Shown here: one piece after another, positions 18,901 through 30,700 of the stretch
Position numbering within the stretch: position 1 is the first letter of the stretch
Layout: every line of letters begins with the position of its first letter
NCBI GenBank assembly: GCA_003342895.1
Contig: PTFA01000081.1
Location: forward strand, 2,990,181 to 3,054,180
DNA from: Casuarius casuarius
Taxonomy: Eukaryota; Chordata; Aves; Casuariiformes; Casuariidae
DNA: 64,000 bases
Direction of reading: 5' to 3'
Notes under the pieces: generated by a model
The model's database searches: none
What the model was told of the DNA's origin: nothing
What the model saw: only the letters and a program-made list of their open reading frames with translations
Made by a program: the position numbers and the translations under genes

Positions 18901-20359
18901 AAAGCCTCCTGCGAAATCTGTCCCACCAAAAGACAGAAGCGCGTACCACGTAACAGCACGTCTGAAAGGACAAGTGGCACAAGGGTATAAGTTACCCAGT
19001 CCTTTGCCTTGAATAACTCAAATAAAGACACTGTGAGCCAGTCTTCAGAGCGGTGGTATCGGCTGACTGCCCCGCTGTTACCATCCCCGTGCTATCCACG
19101 CCGGGTTGCGCGTGACACACTCCGCATTTCTGCTGCTGGCTCTTCACACCTACTCCACTCAAATCAATAACCAACAACACATTTTACATGTCTTCTACAT
19201 ACTGCAAATCCTTTGATTTCGGGCTCCAAAATTACGCAAATTGCAAAATCCTTAAGTGGTTCATAATAAAATAACTTTACAGGCCATGGTTTCAGTCGTG
19301 CTGCTGTCTACCTGCAAGTCCTTCACACCCCAACCCAAGTTGGGACTGCTTAATGGTACTCAGAAAAACCCAAACAGACAAAACAAACCCTGACCACCAA
19401 ACGTGGTCAGGAAGATTGCCAAATACGTGTTAGATTCAGATTCTAAGATCCGTAAAATTATGGCAATGCTTTAAGAATAAGCTTAGCAAGCTAGAAGTGT
19501 CATAGTACATTTACCACTATTTACTGCAACACATTAAATGCAAACAGTGACCTGTAAAACACAAGTAGTTCTGCAATGAATTTTGTCCCAGTGCTGCAAG
19601 GAACGCCAGAGCGGTGCCGATGTCCGGCCAGTTACTCCACGACACGCAAGAGACCATCATATTCCTTCATGGTGCTCAAGATGGGCATGCGATGGCTCGT
19701 TTGTGAAATGTTCCTCGCTGCCACTTCCTTCGCAATTCCCGACTGCTTTCGTGCAAGATTCACAGGGATCACGGGGGCTGCAATTGGTCACACGCGTTTC
19801 TCTAATTGCCTTCATTTGTGTTGCGTTGACTCTCTGTTGTTTCATTAAGATGCACTTAGTGGTGGCCTGGAGCTGCTCCTCTCTCTCAGGCTTCAAAATG
19901 CCCCGGTAAGCAGCCCATGGGCACTCTCAAGGAGCAGACGTGAAACACAAAAACTCTCTGCAGCTACAGATTCAAATCCCAGATCCATCTAGTTTTACAA
20001 CTTTCAGGCATGGACAGATAGCAGTTCACTCTATGTAGACACTGAAAAAACACCTACAGACACCCAGACATCTGGAGCAAACACCTCACTGGACCATACC
20101 AGCATGAGGTTTTCCCTGGTATCCATTAACTTTGCATGGGTATCTGTCAAGCACTTGTTAATCTTTCAGCTACCTTTCACCCCAGAGACAACCGTATTTC
20201 AATGGCAGTGTATATAGCCAGTTTGGGGAAGAAGTCACTGATCTCAAATGTCAGCGTAATGGAAAATAAATCTGTAAGTCATGTTTGCGCCACAAACTTT
20301 GCGGCGTTGTTTTCTGGAGCTTCGCATTTGGCTGGCAGATGGGGTGGCAAGGCATTTGC

Positions 20360-20765
20360 CTACAGAGACGCGCGGGGAACGAGCAGATGGGGGGAACGCA
20401 ACAAGCATTCCCCCAGCCACTGCAGAAATTTTCCATTTAATGTGAAACAGCAAAGAGCAGACAGCTCGGTGCGTCTCAGAGCGCCAGTTCTCCACAACTC
20501 CAACGCCCCTGCAAATCGCTACCAGCCCGCGGCAGACGCGAAGGGGAGCTGCGGCAGGGCTCATTCCTGCAAAAGCCCGTCGCCCTCCTCCCGCCTCCAG
20601 CTTCTCCTCCCTCCCTGGTGCTTCCTCGGAGCACGCGGCTCGGCACAAAACCATTTCGCTGGCATCGTGAGCAGTGCTGAAGTGTAAAAGAAGAGACAGA
20701 ACTTGGAGGCAGCTCGATCCAACCAGATCGGGCTTTGCAACGAACTCGGGGCACCGCTCCCCCGG
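20360..20765. promoter_or_regulatory. CpG-rich island-like patch in the large DAB1 intron
   Basis: I count about 30 CpG in roughly 400 bases, including acgcgcgg, cccgcggcagacgcg and cacgcggctcgg. It may be an internal promoter or other regulatory island. The 183-codon plus-strand frame that crosses it resembles no family I know. Confidence 0.45.
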
Positions 20766-22734
20766 GAATTTGTCACTGCTTTTGATTTCTCAATTAGTGA
20801 CAGGCTGCTACCGAGTGTGCTGCTATTGCTGCAGGCTCTTCTGCTGCTGGACAGATGCTTTTCACCAGCGTTTTTCTTTTCTATTAACTATGTCCTCTTA
20901 TCATTTTGGCTATTTTTCCTAAGATGAATATTAAAAGACGTGGGGATTTTGCTCCAGCTAGTCAGAAAGGCAAGGAAGGGGTCTCATCACGCTGTACACT
21001 GTAGTGCCCACAGCCTGTCTGCACTTAAAGTTTTCAGAAAGCACGTAACATAAACCTCATTAAGCATCCAAATTATTTATAACTGAGGGAGCAGTTCGCC
21101 CATTCCAGCGTACTACAAAAGGGGACATCTGAGGAAAGGGGGAAAAAAATATAGCTTGCAAGAGAAAAAGGTTTAGAAATTATGTGGCTAAACAAAAGGC
21201 AAGATAGAAAATAGGCTATATTTCAAATGTGACAGTCCTTTCCCACCACAAAGAGTACTCCAGTTGCATGTCCACAGGGAGAGGACAGCAGAAAAAAAAC
21301 AATGTAGGACAGATCACAGCATGTTGCTTAAATATAGTAGTGATTTCTTTGGATAAGTACCTTTGCAGGCACAAAAAATCTCGTACATAAATATTTACAA
21401 CACATGAAAAATTTCATCTAGTTTGATCTGGAAAAGGAGAGCAGACGACTTCCAGGTCAGCAAATAATCAAAATACTGAATTCCTACTAATATTGCAACC
21501 AGTCTTGGAACAAGGTATCTTTTCAATTCAGCTTTTAAAAATAAATGTCACGTTTGAAGACTTGAAAAGCAAAACCCACGAGAAACTTCTGGTGTTCATG
21601 GACATCTCAGTATCCGATTGCGTTTCCAGGCACCAGCTAAGACGACGAGTTTTGCACCATTCACAGGCAAAAGAGTACAAACCGAACATATTAGCATGGA
21701 GTGAGAAAAGCACATAAAGAACAAGATGCCAATTTTCAGTTTTATTGCAGCACAGACTGCAGGACTGTCTTGGAAGCCAGGCTTTCGAGGGCGAACATGC
21801 TCGAACCCTTATGCTAAGAGAGTCTGAACGTGTGCAAAGCACCATACAGCTGAAAATGAATGGTCCACCACTGAGCCCTTCCAACACAGTCATCCCCGTA
21901 GTTTGGGCTGACAATATGTTATGGAATTTCCTCCTGTAGAAAGCAAGAATCGGAGCAGAAAAGGAAAGTGTAACCTCTAGACGGTTCTCCAAGCCTGAAC
22001 GGACTTCTCGGATGGCAGCCGTTAAGCCTGTCTTCACAATGAGAAGAAAGCAAGTCTAATCCCTGTGCTTCCTCCATGCAGACTGATTTTACAGACAATA
22101 ACCTCAAGAAAGGCTTTTCCAAGTGCCAACTGCCTCCAAAAGGCATTTCAGCGGACACGCTTCGCAATAATAAAAAAACATGGCACAAAAACCACACTTT
22201 CAGATTACCTGCAAATCAAAGCTTGGTCTATGTACCACAAAGGAACATGTAAAATACAGCAATAATATTAAAAAAAAAAAGACAGAATTAGCCACAGCTT
22301 TCGCACTCAGTCCCTCCAGGGAGCTAGTACTCTGGTTGTGACACAGCACAGCACCCAACAGATGCATAAATTTAATCTCCTGCATAAACTCCGGAGAGCC
22401 ATTCTCTTCCGCAAACGCGGAGACCGAAGCAGAAGCACATTTTGTGACTTGCCCAAGCTCACACGGCAATGGGGAGCTGAGTCAGGAAGAAAGACAAAAG
22501 TCAGTGAGCATAATCGTATGTTTAAGGATAAGCAAGTCTTCAAGTTAAGTGCTAAACGAAGCTCAATCTGTGCATGCATTCATGCTATCTAAAGGACCTA
22601 ACGTAAGCACCTGTTCGGTCAGGCTCAGGAAGACAGCTTAAAGGGGTGCTTCGGCCTCACTTAAAATCTGAATTAAACCTTACCATTTCCTTTGCTTGAT
22701 GGAAAAGTATCCTATTCTGTCTGTAGGGAACAAG

Positions 22735-22915
22735 GGCGAGTGCCCGTGCTGGTGCCATAGGCACGCAGCGCTGCTCCGCGCCGGCTGGGGCACCGGCCAC
22801 CCCAGACCTCTGCGCACGCTGCCCGACAATTAAGCGAGCGGGCGCTAAGTTTGCGAGCGCGGCAGCCTAATTGTGATGAATGACCCCACAACGTCGAGCT
22901 CCCTCGAAAAGCCAA
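22735..22915. promoter_or_regulatory. CpG-rich patch joined to a TAAT-rich stretch
   Basis: About 20 CpG occur in 180 bases, including gcgagcgggcgc and gcgagcgcgg. It passes directly into a stretch with repeated cctaattgtgatgaatga, cctaatttgtga and cataatttgtaataatg blocks, which contain homeodomain-type core sites. This mix is typical of developmental enhancers, but that is inference from composition. Confidence 0.35.
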
Positions 22916-24592
22916 CAACCTAATTTGTGAAAAGAAGCAGCACTCCAGCAATAAACTTCGGCCTGGCTCTCATAATTTGTAATAATGCCTGACAAAGAGC
23001 AGATATGAACGTTGTTCATTGTCTTAGAAAGCACAGGCTAAGCTGCTCGTGCAGAAGACCCATTTACTAGATATATGAACTTAGGAAAAGAACAAAACAA
23101 AACTGGGACACGCACGTTTCCAATTTCACATTTTCACTTCAAAAGCTTTTTAATTTCATATTGTACTATGAGTGAAACTAGCTAGCTGAATCTAAAATCC
23201 TTATCCAATTACTATTAATCTCACGTTATATTTAAAATATGCACTGGCAAATATCCTTCCAGGACAAAGAAAATCCTAAAGGGCAAGAAAACATTTTCAT
23301 AGAGCTTTTTGAAAACAAATGTGCTATACTAAAGCCGTAACACTGGACCTCCCATGAGTCTTCTCCACTTTTTTTTTTATTGTTTCTGTATCAGACATGG
23401 TCAATTGCTTTATCAGGCTGGTTAAAACAAAGAAGAATTTGTTATGGAAGAGATAATGAAAGATTTTAAAAACAGCTAAAAGATACAGAACAGGAAAATT
23501 AATGTGATGATCATGCAAGAATTTTATTTCTTCACGGGCTTTTCCATTTCCTATGCCACCGCAAAGCTGCTGCCTCCAGCAAATTCTGCATAGAGGTAGC
23601 AGAACACTCCTGATCTTGACATCAAAGTTCAGACCAGCCCCATAATGAAATACGGGCCTACGTTTGATCTGTGAGAGACTGGCTAGAGACCATACAACAA
23701 CTTATATTGCCCTTTTCACTGTTTCAATGTGGCGTACAACTAATAAAACTCATTTGTTAGAACATTCCTTTAGTTTATAGGGAGAGAGAAAAAGGGCAAG
23801 ACCGCCGCAGGGTCTCCAGGGCTGCCATCCATCTGCCCAATGCACTCTCCCTTTACCACCCACCTCAGCAAATGGTCAGGAGATCAAACTAGCCATCGAT
23901 ATGCCCATCGTGCCTCTGCTCTCAAGCCAAAGCTCACACACAGCCTGAGCCCCTGGACCTCTGACCTTGCTTTGTATTTTTTCCTGATATACTCTGAAGT
24001 TCATAAGACCCTTATTGATTCCGTGTTGAATTTGAGGGAACACAGCACGCCGCAACGAGACGGTCAGTTCATTACAGGATCACAGAATCTCTCAGTATTT
24101 TCATTGCTCTCATCTCTATAGACTGCAAATGTCTTTCAAGAAGCCTTCGCTTTTATGAGGTCCTTTTGTTCCTTTACACCAATATCCTTCACCTTCTGAA
24201 ATGCTTTTTATTTACATGAACAGCAAAAGAAATGCCTTCATGCAACTCCTAGGAGCTTTGGGAGTATTTTTTGGCTTTATTTTAAATACTTTAACTGCTC
24301 CAGACTCAGTAAGCATCATGACCCACCCTCTTCTTGCAGCCAGTGATTTGGAAAGCTCATCAGTGACAACCAGCCTCAGAATCTCTTCATTTGTTACGCA
24401 AACTTTATAAAGGAGAGTTTGCAAAGCTCGCAAAGAAATGACTCACGTTGGCAGTACTAAAATTCAGGCTGCACTGGATAATCATTAGAAAACAACTCTT
24501 TAACCATAAATCGACATCCATAACACTACAAGCTTCTCTGGAGGAGTCTACAGATGCATATTAACAGTTGGGGGGAAAAAAAGACGAGAGAG

Positions 24593-24664
24593 TTTTTTTT
24601 ATATATATATAAACACACATGTACATATAAACACATATGTATACATATATATACACACACACAC
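24593..24664. repeat. T run followed by TA/CA compound microsatellite
   Basis: Eight T are followed by (TA)5, then mixed ACAC and ATGTA units and a terminal (AC)n block. It is a simple repeat with interruptions. Confidence 0.9.
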
Positions 24665-27600
24665 CAGATACTCATACCAATTTTATAATACTTCACAGGG
24701 GGCTGAGGGAAAGCACAACACTCTGAATTCACAAACTGCATATAACCAATATGTCATGTTCACAAACCAATTAAAAATGAAAGCAGAAATGTTGAGTGAT
24801 TCGCAAGACACCATGTTTTGTATCTTTTAAATCTAAAAGTAATTTCAGAATCAGAAACAAACCAAAGCGTACAGGCAACAAACCCCATCTGTATTGCTCA
24901 AAAGATCAGTATGTCAGCAAGCAGAGCACGGGGGATTGGTTTCACATGGTACACTACAGAAGTGGTCAAAATCCACTCAGCTCCTAGCTTATGTCTAAAG
25001 GCTTTATTTTCTAGTGGCCAGCATATAAATACACAATACCAGTTAAAGGAGACATCCTGCAAGTTCTCCTGTCACAGATATTGGTTTTCATATGAGAAAC
25101 ATTTGAGTTATCTTTTCTATACCACAAACAAATAGTTAAGCTTTTGATCCCAGGGTGACACATCACTTTTCTATTTTTGCTGAAATTCATTATCACAAGA
25201 GATGCTTCTGCTTCCCAGCAGAGATGCCTGAGCTGCTGGATATTCCTCCTACTGCAGATATTGCCCGAGAGTCTATGGCAGACCCCGTGAAAAGGCCAAG
25301 GAACGACCTCTATCAACATTTTAGGATCTCAGATTATTTCACAACTGCTGATGTGCAATCACAGGATATTATAACCAGGCCTTTGCTTAATGTGCCTAAA
25401 CGCTCATCAGTGGATTCAGTGTACATGAAGGCTTGCAAAAGGTGAGCCTAACTTCTAAGACAGGTGTTTCTGTGCAGCACATTGGACTCTGGAGCTATCA
25501 CCTGCAGCACTCAGAGAACAGCACCACTGCTGACCCACCCTGGTCATAAATACCATACTCTTGCTTCATGCCAGTTTATACTCAGTCTTCCTATAGGGAA
25601 AAAAAAGGATACCTTTTCTTTGAGTTACCACAGCATGCATAAAAAAAACTTCAGAAAACGCTATACGCTGAAACGTGCCACTCATTTTGCTAAGGTCCCA
25701 CAACAAATGCTTTACCTAGAATATAACATACCTGTGGCAACAAAACAGCAGTGTGTATATTACTTGAGCCCTAAAGATAAGAACAACAGAAAATGTAAAA
25801 CGTAATCCTCAAAGAGGCTCCAAAAAAGAACAAAGAACTTTCAGCTAATTCTTGGCTTGATTTTTTTCTTCTTCGTTATCCAGAGGTAGGAATTTCTACA
25901 GTCCCACTCAGCAGCTGCTTGTCACATTGAGTTACAGCAATTCCACGTTTCCACTAAGACAGTGGAGAGCATTTTAAAAGTCCTGCCCTGGCACCATCCA
26001 AAGGAGAGCTCCAACGCTTCCGTCTGCACGTTTTAATGCCCGGCGTTGGTTCTCCCCTTCGCGTTTCCACGTAAAGCGGGCTGAATATTTAGTCTAGTCT
26101 TCTCCTAATTGAAATCTCGACAAGCAAGCTTTGGTTAAGCAGTCTGCCCAGAGGCTTGGCCCAGCAGACAGCATGGCTCAAGCACACTTGCTTTCCTCCC
26201 TCCCTTCCCTGCTTTTCCGTCACAGCAGTGGGCGTCAGGCAGGACCTGCTTTCAGGCAGGCTGCCACACTGCCACGCTCACCTGTTACTTAAATGCATGC
26301 AACACAGCCTTTTATAGCTCTGATGCATGAATGCTTGCTTCCATTTTTTTAAATACATATGCCTCTACTGTTCCCCACTTCACAACTGTGCACAGCATGT
26401 TTTCCCTTTTTTTTCTTCCTAATCAAAACTAAACTTCCTCATTACTTAGGCCCATGCACTGCATATGCACATACAGGTTAAACTCTCACATGCTATACAC
26501 TTCAAAAAACTTTCAACCTCCTGTATCATTCACAGGAAGGCATTCAGACCTTTTAGCTAATTAAAGATCCCATAAGGCTATTAAAACTTCTACTATCCAG
26601 CCTTTTTCAAAGCAAGGATACAATTAAAAAAAATCTGATTGAGATCTCTTTTGAATATCTAGAAAGAAAAAAAATATTCAGAGCTATGCAGAGCCGGTGC
26701 TAAGAGCCATACGCAATATTTAGATGTCCAGACCTCTCCTCCTCTAAGTTTTACGGTACTCAGAAATTAGTAACCATTCTGCCTCACTTATTTCATACCA
26801 CTCCCTTCACTCCCTTTAAAGCCTTACGGGACTGATGCTGCTTGCTTCACTGGGAGCACAATGACACACAATCAGCACAGAAACCACAAAGGATAAAAAG
26901 CATTAACAGTAGAGATTGCAGGAGTTCATTAAATGCCACTTTTGCTAAACGAGTGCTACGAGGGACATGTTAGGCCACGCTGTAATTCCGTGATTTCCAC
27001 CAGGTCCCGCGTAGCACACGGATAGAGGCAGGTCTAGGCTTCAGGCTCTGCAATACCCGAATACATACATGCTGAGCATACAGTGGATGAAAGAGCTAGA
27101 AAGGTTATGATTACACTCCTCTCATTTAGGAAGTCAACTTTTATGAACAGTTATTTAAATATTAAGCAAAGATTTAGTGGTATCTGACATTTATTACTTG
27201 TTCAACTGAAGGACAGGAAAAAAAACACATACGGTAACTGCTGAGAAATACCAGAATTCAGTGACCGCCCTTTCTTCCTTCTTCCTTCCACAAGGAAACT
27301 TATCACATAAACTAAGTGGGGGGAAAGAAAAACAGTTTACTTGTCCCCCTGGACTATCAGATTCAACAAAGCTCTTGCTGACTTCCCTGGAAACATAAAC
27401 ATGTACCTGAGGGCAGAACATCACCCACTGAATTTACTGCAATAGAGATCTATTACTATCATCCCACAAACTCCGGCTAACTTTAAAAGTAAACGTTTCT
27501 GTAGTTTCCCTATACCACTACCCTGACTGCTAAGGTCATGCATCTCTCATGCATGTGACTTCAGCAATAGCAGAGGTTAAACAGCTTACGAGTTAGCACA

Positions 27601-27756
27601 AAAACTCAGAGGCATTGCCACTAGTGTTGCTATTATCAGTGCAAACGGCAAATTGCAGAGCAGCCCACGAGACAACAGGCGCTGCCTAGAAAGGAAAACA
27701 CCAGCACCCCCGGGGCGAAGCGCTGCCCCCACAGCTAGAAGAGGCAGAGGCTTTCC

Positions 27757-27779
27757 GGGGGGGGGGGGGGGGGGGGGGG
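27757..27779. repeat. Poly(G) run of 23 bases
   Basis: An uninterrupted run of G on the plus strand (C in the DAB1 transcript) sits in a C/G-rich local context. Long G runs of this kind can form quadruplexes and are hard to sequence, so the length is approximate. Confidence 0.95.
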
Positions 27780-30700
27780 TGGCACCTGCCTGCGATGGCA
27801 CCTGCACAGTGTCCCCCACCGCTCTCCAAGAAAGTTTCCAGGCGTCTCAGTCGCTTCTCTATTATTATGGCACCACTTCTCTTGCTAAACCCTTTCCCAA
27901 GCAGTTTAAAATTCAACCATTATAATTCTGCTTGTGCTGAAAATGGCCCTGCAATTTTTTCCAGGATGTAATGCCTTAGCCTGGCTTAAGGATACTAGTA
28001 CTTACAGGCAACACCCTCCTCAAACAACTCTGCATGTCGGCTGTTCCTCTGCAGGACAAAACGCCAGCCGGAGCACAGGAATACAGCCCACTGGGAGCGG
28101 GACTGCAACGTGCCTTTCACGTCCTCATTTACCTGCCTCAATCACAGAAGGCTAGTGATTATGGAAAATACCCAATATAACCAAACTGATTAGACCTGGA
28201 TGATATCTCAAGTGTTTATGTTGTAATTTTTATTGCAACAGCTCTGTAGATAGATACCCACGGCCACATGCAACGGAGGCGAGATGGCTATTGGGAACAC
28301 GCACACAGTGAGGTTCCCCGCACCATAACGCGCAACGCACACAGTGGCGATGCCCTTTGTTAAATGCACCCCGGGCATTCAGCTGCAATGGCAAGAGGCC
28401 ACGTACAGCCAAAGGAGACCCTTTCTGAAGTTATAAAATCAAGTTTTCTGCCTTTTTGAAAGCAATCAAATTTTTACCTTCTTCACACTGAAAAACATAA
28501 CCACAAAATTCCCACAAATTATTTCAGTTGAGATGAAGTGCCTGAAATAGTTTCATCTTCTTGTCAACTGGCATCAAAAATATCAGGAGGCAGCTCCTAT
28601 GGCCACTCACTGCACGAAGGCCGAACTCGCCTCTAGCTCAGAACATCTCCAAATGAAAGAAAGGACGGAAATCCCAGCCTTCGTCTGCACGTGAGCTTGG
28701 AAGGGGCAAAGCCATACGGTTCAAGCCAAAGCTCCAAATGCCATAACACTCAGGCTCCAAAGTGTGCGAAATCGCACCTGAGTTTTGCCTTTTGGGTTCT
28801 TTTCTCGCAGTGACAAAGCTGTCATAATATATAAGCCTTACGAATCGTTATATAGCACGCTGTGCATGTACGAAATGTATCTCTCTGAGTTTGCAGCTGT
28901 TAAGAACCCCCTGTGGAGTGTTTTGAACTATATAAATTGTCTAAGGCGCATTTGGAAGGCCAATAAGAAATGAATTACAATAGTCAATAAGGGACGTAAT
29001 TATGGAAGTGGGTTCTTCTGACATTTACGTTTTGCTAACCGTCAAACATTATTGATGAAATGTGTTATTGTTTCCCCTTTAAACTATTGGAAGACTATAA
29101 ATACCTTATAAGAGTAATATAGAGAGTTTTTTTAAGTCCCCTGCTCTGCTATATTCTAATTAGATTTATTTATTACATGTAAACCAGTAAATGTCATGTC
29201 TTAGTATTCCTATTTATGAGTGGAAAGCCTGGAAATTGTAAAGCAGCAGAGTAAGACTCAAGTCAGCCAGAGAGATCCTTCACAGGCAGGAGCTGCAGGC
29301 AGTGCATACAATGTCCACAAGGCATAAGAAAGGCCACAGATATGCAGAATTTGACTTTGCCTTCTTTCAGTGAACTCTTTACTGTTGTTATTTAATATTT
29401 TTATCACTGTAGTCCCTAGAAGTCCTCAGCGTGGCCCAAGACTCGACGGAGCTGAACAAATGAATGATGGAAGCTGGTACCATGGAATGACTCCTTCAAA
29501 GGGGACGAAGAGTAAAGGGAGCCGTAAGGAGCTTGGAAACAAAACCAGCTGGACTATGGCTGACACAAGAGGGAAGGCGCATTCACCACAGGAACGCAAC
29601 CTGATTTTGACATGATCAAAAGAATAAGCCGAGACAGCAACACTGGCAGTCACAATAGATGTCACAACTAAAAATCCCATCTGCCAAGGGCAGAGAAAAG
29701 GATAATAACTGAGACACAAGATAGAGGCAGGATCGAGTTTGAAGCGTAAGCAAGATGGTAAAGGCCGTATTTCAGAGTTGTTAAAGAGAGTCTGCAAGCT
29801 CTGGAGTTACCCTGGACATGACAATCTAAAACAAGGTTGAGTCGCTGAGTTTACAGGGCTGAATAATAGATGATGCTGGTATTTTCCACTACAGCACTCC
29901 CAGAAAGAGGTCAGAGAAACACCTTTGGGAGTTGCGATTAGGACTGATGGCTAAATGCGTAAAGAGAATGCTGGAAAGACAGGTCAGGATTTGAATAAGG
30001 GATCTCAGGGCTGGGATCATTTGGTTTGACACAGTGACCAAATTTATATTTGAAAATGAAGTGATTTTTGTTAGAAGCACAGCAGGAAAAGAGCACAGGA
30101 AATTCTAGATGAAAACTGAAGGAGAGAGAAAAATAAATTAGAAACACAGGAGTAAAATCAGGAAATGAAAGTCATGGAAGCCAGGAGGAAAGGACTTCAC
30201 TCAAAATCAGCAGATAAGCTAAGGACGCTACCAGAGCACTGGACCTAAGATCGACCATGAAGAGGCCAACAGAAATTTGGGGAAGTTCAATTTCAAAGAA
30301 ATGAAACGGATATAAAAACCCCTCTTCTGGGAGATCATGGCCTGGAGCTGGAGAGAACTCCAGCCAGGGAGTGTTAGCAATTTCTGGATGATGCCATGCT
30401 CTGGCAAACACAAAAATTCAGTAAATTAATCATACCATCTCTCCTGCTCACTGCAGAGCAAGTATGAAGCAGATAAAATGAATTCTTCTTTTATTTCTAT
30501 TTTTAAATATTCAGATACGCTCAGTGATAGAGACTTGACAGTTTGACATTTCATCTGCTCCAGCACATGTGCTTCACGGAGTAACTATAGCTCCATAATG
30601 GTACCTCGATTTCTGGTCAAAGATGCCAGAACCAACAGATTTCCAGTAACGGCAAGTACCACCTTTGGTACATTTTAAATCTTCTGCCAATAGTGAGAAT

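Noticed and set aside
20136..20687. 183-codon open frame on the plus strand
   Set aside because: It also coincides with a CpG-rich patch, shows no known domain, and overlaps competing frames on the other strand.
24050..24110. Text resembling the reverse complement of a CR1 3' end (aggatcacagaatctc)
   Set aside because: The similarity covers fewer than 20 bases and has no extension, so it is not reported as an element.
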